From Ptiloglossa arizonensis (Eukaryota > Arthropoda > Insecta > Hymenoptera > Colletidae): DNA of 64,000 bases. The DNA lies in NCBI RefSeq assembly GCF_051014685.1, contig NC_135055.1:23953501-24017500 (forward strand), in the 5' to 3' direction. Both the position numbers and the translations under genes were made by a program. Below the pieces are notes generated by a model. The model saw only the letters and a list, made by a program, of their open reading frames with translations, had not been told where the DNA came from and searched no databases. This document shows positions 24,421 to 36,765 of this stretch, one piece after another; within the stretch, counting starts at the first letter, position 1; every line of letters starts with the position of its first letter.

Positions 24421-25071
24421 GCGAGCAGTTCTGTTCCTTGGCCGGACCAGAGGCTCGCTAGGACGAGGACGAGGATGGTGACGATGGCGAGGATAGTTTT
24501 GTCGTGGAACGAGGCTTTGTCTGTCGCTCCGGCGGAAGACCAACGGCATTGTTCTCATTGTTTTCAGACACGAGCGGCAGAGAAGGACGCGAGAGGGGTG
24601 GTAGCTGGTGGGGGCCTGTCGTTGGTAGAGGGGCCCGAGGTGTACCGTGCACGGGCAAAGATGTCCGCGCGATACATACCTATCCCGTGTTTAGTACTTG
24701 ATCGTGCCCTTCTCGCACCGCGAGCACCGTCCTCTTTGCTAATTGTTTGCCAATCGATCCTCGCGAGTCTAACTCGTGGGAAGAGAGCTCGCTGGCTTTT
24801 CTTCGCCGTATCGGGTAGCTCGTTTTCTGCCGACCGGCTCGCATCGTCTCGAGCCGTCCGATTCTTCTCGAGGAACTACTCGCGTTCGTTGCGCTCGTAG
24901 ATTCGGATCGAGCCGAACGCCGTCTCGATCGGGGAAACGACGCTTCTTTCGTTCGGTTTCGTTTTCGTTTTCGGTATCCGCCGGGAAAACTCCGATCTCG
25001 TTTTCCTTCGCGAGCTACGTCGACGACGGAATTTCTTGGACGCGACGAGACGAGTCCTCGACGGCGGACTC

Positions 25072-25107
25072 CGAATCGAATCGAATCGAATCGAATCGAA
25101 TCGAAAC
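25072..25107. repeat. (CGAAT)n pentamer
   Basis: About seven units, the reverse complement of the 8570 array. Confidence 0.95.
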
Positions 25108-25259
25108 GTTTCGTTTCCTCCGGGTGTTTTAAAGAGAAAGAGAGAGCCGAAAGAACGGCAAACGCCTCCCGAGGACCGCAATTTTTCGAATTACGGATAC
25201 GACGATGGAAATACGAGATACAGGGACCCATCCCGATATCCTACGACCGCAAATTTTTA

Positions 25260-25500
25260 CCCGGTGCGAAGGCGCCATTAGTTTCGGTGTTCGTGGTTAA
25301 GTAGTTTTGCGTTTAAGTACCCGACCGAGCTCCTCCGTCTTCCGTGCAGGTACAAACCCAGGGATTGTCCTTTTTCGAGGGATAATACCACGTGGCCCGT
25401 TAATGCCAAGATTGCTGCGCGATACGCGACTCCATTACGTACGCTACCTAGCCCCCTGTCCCTGAAACCCTGCTAATTGTTGTCCTGTCCGTTCGTTCAA
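25260..25500. promoter_or_regulatory. Candidate conserved noncoding block with E-box
   Basis: Contains CCACGTGG (25388-25395, palindromic E-box), GCCATTAG, CGTTAATGCC and CTAATTG. An acceptor-like CTTCCGTGCAG|GTAC occurs at 25341-25354, but AG 20 nt upstream and a weak GTACAA argue against an exon or ratchet. Confidence 0.35.
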
Positions 25501-26709
25501 CGTGGGAATATCGCGCGAGATGCGCACTCTTAGATACGAATCGCTCGAGGAAAATTTCTCCCCGGCCTGCTCCCCGGATGCTCTTCGGTGCGCGAAAAAT
25601 ATAAGAAAGTTGCCACCGGGGAAAGACGATAGAGTTCGAACAACGATCGAGCGCGCGTTGTCCGGTTCTAACCGAAAATTGGGCGGAAAGCGAATTTATT
25701 CGACTCGGCTCTAAATTTACGTCGAGTGTTTCGCGGCGAGTGCCAAGTGGGAAATTTCGGTAGCGTAAACTCTGCCGAGGAGAGGAGGAGAGCCGTGTTC
25801 GTCGATCGGGGGTAGGGGGTTTTTAATATTCTCTGGTAGTTCTAAGGGCGATTTTCGATGGACGAAAGTTATTTTTACGCCGGGTAAATCAGCGCGTCTC
25901 GTTCGAATCTCTCGGGTCGAGAAATCTTGTCGCTCGTTAGGAGCGGTAATTCGAGTAGCGCGCGCGAGAACACCCAACCGGGAGAATTTATTTCGTTCCC
26001 GCGGTCGCATTGGACGGTCGTCCGTCTCGAGTCGAGATTCCCTCCCTCTGGTCGTTGGTTGTACGTAATCGGCGAGCTGGATTTCAGGAATTTCGTTCGA
26101 GCGACGATATTACGCAAGAGCCAGCCGAGGCGCTCGTCGAGCGAGATATCTTCCGCGTTGGTGGTTGATCGTTCGTCTAGCCGAAACGGCCGGGCTATTA
26201 CTTTTGAACGAGTCTCTCGATTTTCGAGGGACGTTTCTCCGGCGCTCTTTGACGCGTTCTCGTTTCGACTGGCGGCAATCGAGCGTCGGCAGCGACACGG
26301 AGATTCGCGATTCGCCGAAAGAAAATACGAGGAAACGACGTCTCGGTAGCGACTCGAACCCAGACGGTGTACGCGTTACGAACGCTTCGACGTATCGCCT
26401 CGGAGATGCAAATTTACGAAGCCGTACACGGTGCGAGTGCGAGTACGAGCGGAGCGGAGCGAGGGAGCCAGCCGCGCGCGGTCCGCCGCGGGCTAGAAAA
26501 CTCGAGTTCTTTCCGAGCGGAACGAGGCGACGATCCGATCCAGTTTCCAAGAATTTTCCCGAGTTTTCGGTCGCGGTGGAATTTCTGGACGAGTTGGACG
26601 TCAACGTCGCGTTAAAGTCGATCCGGCGCTCGTTTCTCGGTTAACACCTGAGACCTTGGCTGGACTCCGAGAGGACTCGGAAAGGGGTCGGGGAAGGGTC
26701 TTCCCGTGG

Positions 26710-26748
26710 CTCGAGACCGCCTCGAGACCGCCTCGAGACCGCCTCGAA
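26710..26748. repeat. (CTCGAGACCGC)n 11-mer
   Basis: Three full copies and a partial fourth. Confidence 0.95.
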
Positions 26749-26749
26749 T

Positions 26750-26812
26750 GACGCGGCGGTTCCTGTGGGACAAATGAGCCAGAATAAATACCGGGGAGGG
26801 CCGTGAATATCG
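26750..26812. repeat. Copy 1 of diverged 63-bp intronic duplication
   Basis: Aligns without gaps to 27336-27398, with 47 of 63 identical. 14 of the 16 differences are transitions. The shared core is AATAAATACC. Confidence 0.7.
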
Positions 26813-27151
26813 GAGAATGTCCAGAACTAACCACCCTGAAAACGGAAGCTGAAAATGTTTGCGGACGACGGGGTTACGGACACCCGAGCAAAGAGGGCAA
26901 AACACGATCATCTCCCGGTGACTTTTTCTTTGTAAACAGCGCCCGGTGTCCCCGCAAACAGAGATCGTTCGCGTTCACGGCTCGACGAACTCTTCGAATC
27001 CATCGATGCGCGTTCCCCTTCGCGACAATTGCCGAGAGACGAAATCACCGACCAGCGGTTCGATTTACCGCTTTTCGAGATCATTTTTACGCCGACGAGA
27101 CCGATTCGATTCGGACGAGGTCCATATCGACGAGGAGGGCGTCGCCGAGCC

Positions 27152-27160
27152 GAGATCGAG

Positions 27161-27208
<48 letters not shown>

Positions 27209-27232
27209 AGAGAGAGAGAGAGAGAGAGAGAC
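27152..27232. repeat. (GAGACC)n then (GA)n
   Basis: About nine hexamers degenerate into about 12 GA units. Confidence 0.95.
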
Positions 27233-27335
27233 GGAGGGTCCACGGGTTTTCACTCGAACGGCCAAAAGTGGTCGGAAGGGTTCTCGGAGGCGGTAAGAGC
27301 CTCTGAAAAAATGAAACCGGAGAGTTTGTCCGGAT

Positions 27336-27398
27336 GACGCGGCAGTTTCCAAGGAACGAACGAGCTAAAATAAATACCAACGAGGATCGTAAATATCG
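27336..27398. repeat. Copy 2 of diverged 63-bp intronic duplication
   Basis: Same orientation as copy 1, 586 bp downstream. Most differences have A/T here where copy 1 has G/C. Confidence 0.7.
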
Positions 27399-27409
27399 TT
27401 GCGAAGGGA

Positions 27410-27640
27410 TAGGTAAAAAGGGAGGCGAGATCGGCGAATAATTAATTTATCGACCTATCTGCTTAGGTACCGTTTCAGGTGCTCGTTCGCGCAACCGAAC
27501 ATTATAAAAACTCGTTCCGGCTAGCGCACCGGGCCGAGTATGCGCGAGTTCATTTACATTTAATTGGGAAATCAATCTAGCGCGGGGCATCGTTAACGGA
27601 ATATTTATAAGGGCCGCCGCGCGGGTAATACGGGTTTCAA
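27410..27640. promoter_or_regulatory. Candidate conserved noncoding block
   Basis: AT-richer, with AATAATTAATTTATCG, CATTTACATTTAATTGGG, AAATCAATC and GGAATATTTATAAGGGCC. It directly follows copy 2 of the duplication. Confidence 0.35.
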
Positions 27641-27774
27641 TTTCGCGCGCTCGTTCTTCTTCGGCCGATCTTTCCGCGCGACTTCTTTAATCTCGCGGCG
27701 CGGAACATGTTCGCGCCCTTTTGCCGTTTTCTGATTAATAATTCAACGTACGATGAAGAATTACCATCGAATAC

Positions 27775-27778
27775 ACGC

Positions 27779-27813
<35 letters not shown>

Positions 27814-27819
27814 CGCGCG
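27775..27819. repeat. (CACGGG)n flanked by (CG)n
   Basis: CACGGG hexamers between CGCGCG runs. Confidence 0.9.
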
Positions 27820-28510
27820 TTACCATCGAGCTGTCCGACGTCTCTCTTCCGCGTCTTTCTCGGGTTCGAGTTCGCGTACGCGTGTGCGTCGCCATCGATA
27901 CGCGTGCATATTAGTCGATCGCGAAGCACGCGTTCTCCGAACCATTATATCGGCGCGCTTCAAAGCAGCTCGCCATTATTGCTCCTCGATGCGTGCATCG
28001 CGCGCCGCCGTGTTACCACCGCCGCGTCGTTTCGCGTTTCCACGCAGAAATATAATCGTAATTCAGCGGCGCGTTTACGCCTCGTTAACGACGACCTATC
28101 GTCGCGCCGCGCCGCGCGAAAAACTCGTCGTTCCAGGTGGTGTCGCCGCACCGCGCGCAAATCGCCCGCGTATCGTTGCAACGCGAACGGAGAAGGGAAT
28201 CCGTCGGTGTCGCGACTTGTCGGGAATCTGGGACAATGTCGAGCATAATTCCAACGGCTGGTGTTGCGCGGGACGCTGGGAATGCACTCGTCGCGGCGAT
28301 CGCTCGGCCGGCACTGCGTCGATCCGCGCCTGTACACCGTATATTTATTAATCGATCGATCCGTCCATCGATCGACGGCTACCACCGCTACCGTTACAGG
28401 ATCAAGTGGGTCACGTCCGTGCCGGCCGTGGGACTTGCGGCCACGTGACACCACACTCGGACGCGAGATAATCCTTGCTCGACAGCTGCGAGTCGATAGC
28501 GGGCGCAGGC

Positions 28511-28566
28511 GCCGGCCGGCCGGCCGACCGACCGACCGACCGACCGATCGAACGATCGAACGATCG
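28511..28566. repeat. (CCGG)/(CCGA)/(ATCGAACG) mixed tetramers
   Basis: CCGG units pass into CCGA units and then ATCGAACG units. Confidence 0.9.
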
Positions 28567-30050
28567 TCTCGTAGCGCGAATCGTTCGGATCTATCCTCCG
28601 GCGGCGATTTCCTCCTTCTCGAAAGGACCAGCGAGTTATCGGAAATCGAGAAAAAAAAATTACTCGAAAAGTCCCCGCGCGCCGTCGAATCGCTCCCGCG
28701 AAAATAATATCTCCCGATATCGACAGCCCGGGTAAGCCTTCGATGATAAAATTTACACCGTTACGTCGACTTTTGTTTTAGCAGAAAATTCAATTTACTC
28801 CCATCGACGCCGCCGAGGAAACAAAACCAAGGGGAAGGCAAAACCTGTTTACAGAAGTTGGTACCACCCGCGGATCGAAACTGCCGTTCATGATTTAAAG
28901 CCAATAACGAAGCGTGAACCGCGAACAAATTGAACCGCAGGCGTCTCTGGAATTTTTTCGGGTTTCGGGTCCGCTCGTCTCCGAAAGAGATCGCCTCGTC
29001 CCTCCCCTCTCCGATCGGCGAACCCGAGCCAACGGTGAATCGCGGAATCTCCCGTCGTATCTTCCTTAACGATCGATCGAAAGAAAAACGAGAGAAGAAA
29101 ATATCGCTTCGGGGCGAAAAAAGTGCTCCCCGGGCAGGGGAGGACACGGTCCGCGATCGAGGACGAATTCGACTCCGTTGCCCGGTCGGGGAAGAACCAT
29201 TCGATCCAAGTAGAAGAACGATCCGCCTTGCCCTTTCTGCTTCTCGTTTCTCGACGCGGTTATTTTAAGCCCGTTACCGCAGGAAGTTTACAGCGTGGCA
29301 CGGTTTTGGGCTCGAAGAGGCGGGGTTCCGTTTTTCCGTTTCGAAAGACGCGAGCGCGTTCGGTGGCTCCTCGTGGAATCGTTCGATTCCGTTTTCCAGC
29401 GAACGGAACGCGCAACGAATATCCCCATTTGGTTCGATTCCGTGGCGATTCGTCGGGGCACGGTCCTTCGCGGGGAAGGAACGCGGGAGAGCGGCCGAGA
29501 CCGGTCAGTTTGGAGAAATCGTAAAGCACGGTTTTTACGAGGAGTCCAGGTGGGTGAAAAGCAACGGGTATAAGGCTGGAGGAGGAGGGGGAGGGAGCTT
29601 TGGCATTTTGCCTTCTTTAAATTCTCGGCCGACCGTCGATACCTTCCTTCCCGTGGACACAAAACAAGTCAGCCCGTGCTCTAGCCGCTTTTTCGTTCGA
29701 AAGGACAAAAAGGGGGAAAAAAACCGGAGCGATCTCGCCGGTGGAAATGCTACTCGCCGAGTACACACAGAGGCGGGGTTGATTCTCCCCGCTACCCCCG
29801 TCGCGCTTCCCTTTTCTCCTTCTTTTTCCCGACGTTTTGCAATGGAAACGGCTCGACGAGGCTCGGTTATTACAGCGCGAACTCCCAACAGCCCGTTTCG
29901 ACTACGCGCCTTGCGCACAGAAGCGGTTTCGAGCCGCAGACACGAGAGAGGAGGAACACGACGGAGCCTTTAAGGGGCTGTCGCGACCTCGAGAATTTCG
30001 AAGCGGCAGCGTAGCCGTCGAGAGAGCACGATGATCGATCGCCGCTCGGA

Positions 30051-30095
30051 CGCCGCGCCGTGCCGCGCCGCGCCGCGCCGCGCCGCGCCGCGCCG
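30051..30095. repeat. (GCCGC)n pentamer
   Basis: About eight units, all G/C. Confidence 0.95.
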
Positions 30096-31098
30096 GGAGG
30101 GAAGAAACTCCTATCTCGGGCACAATTTCGACGACGGGCCCAGCCAACGCGCGCTCGCGCCCCTCGCGAGAACGTTGCACGTCGGATAAACCGGGGGAGA
30201 AAGAGACCGACGGCCAACCGAACTAAATGGAAACGACGCCTCGATTATCTCGCGGAACGGAGATTAAGTCGTTGGAAAGCCGTGTTAACGAGGCGGGCGC
30301 GTTCTTCCCGCTTCGCGCGATCGATCTAATACGGCGAAGGTGGGGAGGTTCGTTCGCGCGGAAGAGAGATCCAAGATCCAACCGACGGGTCGACGACGCT
30401 ACGCGACGCGTTTCGCCCGATTAGATAAAAATAGTATTGTCGTTTGTTTATTGGGTTCGCCGGGAGAAGTGAACGGATGCAACGAGCCGCACGCGGCTGA
30501 AAGACCGTCGACCGCATTGGCATTTGCATCATTCACCTTGAGAAGTGAATATAGTACGGTGGAAAGCCTTGTGTCGCGCACCGCGGATTACGTTTGAAGG
30601 AATTTATTGTGCGGTTGGTAACGACCGCGCGCAACGTTCCTCGGCGCTCGCTCGGGAGCACGAGTGTGCCCCGCGCGTACTCGGTTCGGTGTTCGCCGTT
30701 TCGCGCTTATAGAATACGTCGAACCGGCAAGGTAATTCGAGATCGACGCTCCGAACCTCGACAGACGCGTCGAGTGTATCCTGGATTCCGAGTCGACGAC
30801 CCTGACGACACGAATCGCGGCTGGATTTAGCGGAATTTCTACGGCGTTTCTCGCGAATGACGCGCCATCGCGGCTATAAATAGGGTGGCTCGAAAAAATG
30901 CGCAAAGTTACGCGGTAACGAGACGCGCGCGAACCTTTCTTTTCGATTTTATACCCACCGGATCGTTCGCGTTTGACTCCGATCGAGCGAGATATCGCGG
31001 AAACGATCGTACGAGCCAAGGAAAAGAGCGCCCGCGTTCGGGACTCGCGTCGAGCTCGAAATTATTATTTCGCGGCGGCTCGGCGCGTCTCGGCTCGG

Positions 31099-31133
31099 CG
31101 CGGAGCGGAGCGGAGCGGAGCGGAGCGGAGCGG
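31099..31133. repeat. (GGAGC)n pentamer
   Basis: About six and a half copies. Confidence 0.95.
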
Positions 31134-31766
31134 CATCGAGTTCGATCGTCGCTCGACGTTGTATCAAGAACCGTCCCTCTCGTCGCTTTTCAGCGATTTA
31201 TTTTTCGAGGAATCCGTGCTCGTTTGCTCGCTTCGCGAGCCGAGATAAAGGTGTCACGTTTGATATCGCTCGAGTAATTTCGTCGCCTCGGTGCGAAAAA
31301 CCAGCACCGAGTACAAACATCGCCGAGTCGAGATTATTGTTGCCCGGGAAATAACGGCGTTTCGCGTTTCCGGGGGTTGCGGAGGCCGGCGAGAAAGGCC
31401 GGGCTGGTGCACGCGCGATGTCCACTTTGTTCGCGCGAATCGTAGATACCGACGCGCCGCGCGGAATTATGTAAGCGCCCCGGTAACGCAATCGGGGCGA
31501 TCTTCCAATTAAAATATTCTGCCTGGTGGCTTTAAACAGTTTCTGGAAGGGGTTGCCGCTAAAAACGCGCGGCATTACCGGAGGCGTGTTCCGCTTCCAC
31601 GCAAGAGCGGATTCTTTTTGTTGGCCGCGAACCGAGAGAGCAAGAGCGAGAGCGAGAGGGAGAGAGAAGTTACGTCAGTGTGTAACTGAAAAAAGAATCG
31701 CGTCGCCTCGCTCGCAACAGACCTCTAACTACCGAACAAGTTTTCCCTCGCAGCCAGTTCTCTGTC

Positions 31767-31823
31767 GCGGCGGCGGTGGCAGCGGCAGCGGTGGCGGCAG
31801 TGGCGGCAGTGGCGGCGGCAGCC
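31767..31823. repeat. (GGCGGCAGT)-type trimer/nonamer
   Basis: GGC/GGT/AGC trimers with a nonamer superperiod. Confidence 0.9.
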
Positions 31824-31949
31824 GGTGCGCAGCGTTTCAAGATCGGGCAAAAAGAAACGAGAAAGAAACGGAGGGAAAAAAGAAAAGGACGAGCGAAGGA
31901 AAAAACACGGCGGAAAGAAATTTCCCTAACTAGCGGGCCGGATTATTCG

Positions 31950-32260
31950 TGAGGCCCCCGGGAGCAGTCGTTTAAAGTTTAAGTCATTAGTCGCGTAACT
32001 ACTTGCTTAATAACTGTGAAATTGTGCGCGTTTTTTGTCCCATTGAAAATTACACGGTATTGGAGCGCGACAAAAAGCCGGGGCGACACGGCGCGATAGC
32101 AAAATTATTCAGTGTCGCGGCCGAGTGGCGTCAATCCAGTTAAATGGTCCTCGATACGCGTTTCACCGAACTGTTTTTATACGTACTCGCGGAAAGCTAT
32201 TTCAGCGGTATTCGAATTTAGTCGAATTACGTTTCGTGCCTTGACATTTAATTCTTGCGG
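31950..32260. promoter_or_regulatory. Candidate conserved noncoding block
   Basis: AT-richer, with GTTTAAGTCATTAGTCGC, GCTTAATAACTGTG and CCATTGAAAATTACAC, then GACATTTAATTC. A CpG-rich gap separates its two halves. Confidence 0.3.
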
Positions 32261-32470
32261 TGAACGAGTAGCGCGTTTGTATTCGAACCGGTCCCGAAAT
32301 TCGGGAACGGTCTTTCGGGAACGAGTCGGGAGTACGGGCGAAACGTTTCGGGGCAAATAAATAAATCGACGTTGGAAGATCGTGGTCGATCGATGCGAGC
32401 CTTTTCTCCGCTTTTCGAATTCGACCGATGTAATTTTACCGTATTTTTGTATCCGCGGAGCAATGGTGGC

Positions 32471-32506
32471 GGCGCGGGGCCGCGGGGCCGCGGGGCCGCG
32501 GGGCGG
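32471..32506. repeat. (GGGGCCGC)n octamer
   Basis: About four copies. Confidence 0.9.
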
Positions 32507-33070
32507 CAGGACGCGTGGATTCGTCGGAAAGAGAGCGAACAAATTTACATTCGACAACAAGTCATATTTGTATTCTTGGTCCTCGCTCGGGAAATAATCG
32601 CGGCACGTATCGGTGTTATTCCCGTTCGGCTCGAAGCGGTTCGACTCGTTCGTTTTGGCATTCGGTTCGCGAATAAGAAGGCGAATTCTGACGTCGCGTC
32701 GGATGTTACGGCAACGACCGCAACGAACGCGCTACCGATCGGTCGGGAAATTCCGATCGTGGCGCGCGTCCGCTTCGTCCTTGGAAATTTCGGAAGCATC
32801 GGCGATCGAACGGACGGTCGGTCGTGCGTACGTACGTACGTAGGTTCGCGTACTCGGAGCATCGAGTTTGCGAGGTCGCGGAGAAAGTGACGGTCTTCGG
32901 CGGCGGTCTCGCGTAAATCCGCGGGAAAAGCTATAATCGTTGGCGAGGTCGTGTCGCCGGTAGCGAGGCGCGCGCGGACCGGGGCAAAGAGAGAGCCGCG
33001 AGAGGGAGCGAAGCGGCGAGAAACGTATATCAGCGCGGTGGTGAACGATGAGAGGGGCGTGCCAGTCACG

Positions 33071-33145
33071 GTAATAGCTGGTAAGCTGTGCTATTACGAG
33101 CAGCCTGCGAAAAAAGTGACGTCACGCTAGGCCACTCCTGTGGTT
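33071..33145. promoter_or_regulatory. Inverted repeat, CRE and Runx-type word cluster
   Basis: GTAATAGC (33071-33078) and GCTATTAC (33090-33097) form a perfect 8-bp inverted repeat. GTGACGTCAC (33116-33125) is a full palindromic CRE. TGTGGTT (33139-33145) is a Runt/Runx word. All lie within 75 bp. Confidence 0.4.
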
Positions 33146-33818
33146 GACCGAAAGGAAAAAAAAAACTGCATTACGATTCGTCGCTTCTTATTGTTTACCG
33201 CAATTGGCCGTTGCTCCTTTCCCCGTCACCGGGAAGCTCCGCGTACCTGTTATCGTTCGACCGTACGCGTTTTCCGTCGCTTCATTATGCCCTTTGTCCG
33301 CGCGCGAGCTCTCCGTTCTCTCTTTAATATTTATTCCTCGACGGTGCACGCCCGCGATCAATTCCCCGCCGTTCCGGCACGACACCGTCCGATCGCGCGC
33401 GCGAACGGCTCATCGGACGCGTCCGGTTCCTCGAAATTCCGCGACCACCCTCGATGCAAATCGCGGATCGACGCCCGGCCCTCGCGAACCACCGATTATT
33501 TTTCACGTCGATGGGAGAACGGACGAACCAACGAAACGACGACGCGACGACACGCTTGGCGACAGTCCAACCTCGATCGATCCTCGCTCGAGCCGCGAGC
33601 GAACGATTTTAACGCGCAGAGAGACCCGTTTACCCGAGTTTTCGCGAGCAAAGAACTCGGTAAGAGAACCTCGCGTCCGATGTATTTGACTCGGTTCGTA
33701 CCGACGACGCCGTAACAGCCTCGGATCAATCTTTTCGACGCTGCTCGCCGCCCGCGACTCATCGGGCGTCGGTGTCGACGGTTCCGCGGCCCTCGTAACT
33801 GTTACGAATCGAACGTTG

Positions 33819-33852
33819 CCGCACCGCGCCGCACCGCGCCGCAACGCGCCGG
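33819..33852. repeat. (CCGCACCGCG) repeat
   Basis: Three imperfect CCGCACCGCG-type units. Confidence 0.8.
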
Positions 33853-34129
33853 AGGCACCGTTTCCCTCGCGACGTCCACTTTGCCGAAAGAGAAAGAACA
33901 CGGTACACCGACGTTACGATCGATCGATCGAGCGAGCGACGAGTACTCGACGACCGGTAGGTACGAGATCCGTTCTCGCTTCTCCTGCTCCCGCTACTCG
34001 TGAAATTTTCTACTCGCGACCACCGACGCGAGTCAGCCCTTTGTATTTTAATTTACATCGGGATCTCGCACCGCCGCGCGGTCTTCGCCCACGTAAGCCG
34101 GTCTAATGTTAGCTGCCGCAGAAATTAAC

Positions 34130-34166
34130 CGTTTCTTTGAGAAACGCTTACGCGTTTCTTAAACGA
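34130..34166. repeat. Alternating inverted copies of CGTTTCTT
   Basis: CGTTTCT/AGAAACG (34130-34136, 34140-34146), GAAACGC/GCGTTTC (34141-34147, 34152-34158) and a final CGTTTCTTAAACG form overlapping short hairpins. Confidence 0.8.
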
Positions 34167-35398
34167 CCCGGGAGAAGATTACGACGGAGAGCCCGAGAGG
34201 CGCGGGAATTAATATTTATAGAGCACCTCGTCGGACCGCCCTCTCGTTCCCCGTCCGCGTTCCCCTTTCTTTCGAGAAACCGAACGCGACAATGTGTGCC
34301 ACGCCGCAGGAATATAAATCCCCCGGTTGCTGCTTCTTTACACTGGAACGCGGTCTGCCGGATCCATTAAAACTGAATGTGTGAAAAATCGATCGTTCCG
34401 TACGTCACGTGTGTATAGTCTACGACGATCTGGAGCAAAGTAAAGAAATACGGCCTCGTCGAACGATGCGCCATGAATCTTCAGGGATTTAACCCTTTAC
34501 GGCCCCGTGTATTTTTGCGCTTCGCGGAAATTGTGCACGATCTCGGCGAGCGAGTACAATTTTGTTTCGGTGTCGTTCTCTCCGAGGCGATCGACGATAC
34601 TTTCCAACGTTGAAAAGCGACGCGAGCGCGCAGTCGGAGACGGCGATTAATTTCGAACGGTGACGTCCACCCGACGCGACGACGGTACGGATTGCCCCGG
34701 TGGCATTCGATATTTCGGAGATTTCAATGCTTTCCAAATACATCGGAAGAGTCGGCCCGTCCCGGCCCGACCGATCGTATCCGCGGCGCTAACAATTCCT
34801 AGATTCGCGATCCTGGAAGGTTTCGATCGCCGCCACCTTTTCCCCCTTTCCCTGCGAATCGCGAAATTCCATTACGTCGCTGACAAATTAAACGGCCGCG
34901 AAGATCGTGACGGGAGGCATATTTTCTTGCGCGGTCGTGCGTAAATTGCCGACGACTCGACACGTTGTTACGAACAGTTTCACCGCGCGCGTTCCTGAAT
35001 TACTGAAATGCCGGCGCGTTGTTGACAAATGAGTTTGGCTTCGCGCACGCTCGCTCTCTCGCACGTTCGCCGAAGAAGGGTCGGGAGCCGAAACGAGTCT
35101 CGGACCGAACGAATCTCCTCTCGGCCGACTTCCCGACGCAACGAAAACTTCGCGACGGCCGGTTTCCTGCGGGCTAACCGCTCGATATATAGCTGTTCAC
35201 CGCGCGACGCGAAGATGACAGCCCAGCCCGGCCGTCTTTAATTAACGATCGTCTTCCAGTCGACGAAGGGGGCTGCTGGCGCGAATGGATGGGGTAGCTT
35301 TCGAGGGGTTGTTTCGCGGTCGCGTGACTCGAGGCTCCGTTTCGCTCGCGACTCTCCAAGGCGACTGTTTTATCCGTCCTCGCGTTGCGTGACGCGTG

Positions 35399-35476
35399 CC
35401 GCGTCGCGCCGCACCGTACCGCACCGCACCGCACCGCACCGCACCGCACCGCACCGCACCGCACCGCATCGCACCG
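35399..35476. repeat. (GCACC)n pentamer
   Basis: About 14 units with TACC and TCGC variants. Confidence 0.97.
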
Positions 35477-35519
35477 TTCGCGGAATCGCGACCGGCAGCG
35501 GCGACTCGATTTCAATCGG

Positions 35520-35860
35520 TCGATTCGTTAAATCTCTTACGTCTCGGAATTAATTACGCGCTAATTGATACGCGAATCCATCGAACCCTACGAAATTTCC
35601 ACACCGCTTCGAACCGTTGCAACGTTACGCCGCGATCGCGGTTAAATTATATAAATTCGCGCTTAATCGGATTTTCGTATTAATACACCGCGCGGCGATC
35701 GTTACCATTCCCAACGATTGTAATTATCGCCGTGGTAATGTCCGTTTGCACGTCGCAGGAGTCATTACGTCCAGGTAATTGCATTCGCGTCGTCGGTTTA
35801 ATTAAAAAGGAGCGACAACGCGAACGTCGATGCAGCGCGCCGCGTCTTAATTCCCCACGG
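35520..35860. promoter_or_regulatory. Homeodomain-word cluster, candidate enhancer
   Basis: At least ten ATTA/TAAT cores occur in about 340 bp. They include GGAATTAATTACG, GCTAATTGAT, CGTATTAATACACC, TGTAATTATCG, GTCATTACG, GGTAATTGC and TTTAATTAAA. The flanks are (GCACC)n and CpG-rich DNA. Confidence 0.45.
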
Positions 35861-35997
35861 GCAAACGGATATTGAAATCGAATTGCTCTTCAGCGTCTCG
35901 TTCGAGGCAACGCAAAGTTAAACGCCCCGAGAAATCTTCCCCGAAACCCCTCATTTGAGATTGTTTATCGATACTCGAGTCGTGCCTTGTAGATGCC

Positions 35998-36078
35998 GGC
36001 TACGGCACCGGCTACGGCACCGGCTACGGCTACGGCTACGGCTACGGCTACGGCTACGGCTACGGCTACGGGCACGGC
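35998..36078. repeat. (GGCTAC)n hexamer
   Basis: About 13 units including two GGCACC variants. Confidence 0.97.
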
Positions 36079-36560
36079 TCCTATTGGACGGAACGAGCGA
36101 AGGGAACGGTCGGAGGGCTTTTTGACGGCGATAAGAGCTATTGCTGAAATTCAGCGGTATTCCCGGAGCGGGTATGGGTGGTGCACGGCGAGCAGCATCG
36201 TGCTCCGGTCTCGGAGCGTGTTCCGATGAGCAACCGATACGGTCGCTATTAGTCTGGTGCTCAGAAGCACTATACTCTACGGCCCATCTCCCGTCCAAGT
36301 GAAACGGAGGATGAGGCGAACGAACCACCGGGGGTAGGGAGTACGGGGCTTTTTGGGGCGTAGATAATAGCGAGAGAGTGGCCATTAAGGGCGAATTGCG
36401 TAGCAGGAAGAAGGCTTCGCGAACCTTCGCACCTGCCTTTCCACGGTTCGAAAACGTATTCGCGAATCGAGAGCGAGAAGAGACCGATCGAAGGACGCCT
36501 CTCCTCTTCGTCGTTAGCGTTCCCTGCGTTCGATTCGACCACCGACTACGAGAAACCGCG

Positions 36561-36582
36561 ACGATCGATCGATCGATCGATC
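36561..36582. repeat. (ATCG)n tetramer
   Basis: Five self-complementary ATCG units. Confidence 0.9.
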
Positions 36583-36765
36583 CTCTACCTTGCCGGCGAG
36601 AAAAATATTTTCCCGCGTTACCGTCGAACTCGTAAATTCGTCTTCGATTCGAACGATTCTCTCCTCGGAGCGCGCGTTCCGCGGTCGCGAGTGCCCGAGA
36701 ATAATGATATTATTGCGAAGCCGCTTACGGCTTACGGCAATTAAAACTTTGGTAATTGCCGTGGC

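Noticed and set aside
25321..25440. Possible exon after CTCCGTCTTCCGTGCAG
   Set aside because: An AG lies only about 20 nt upstream, GTACAA is a poor donor for a ratchet, and the longest frame (about 40 codons) resembles nothing known.
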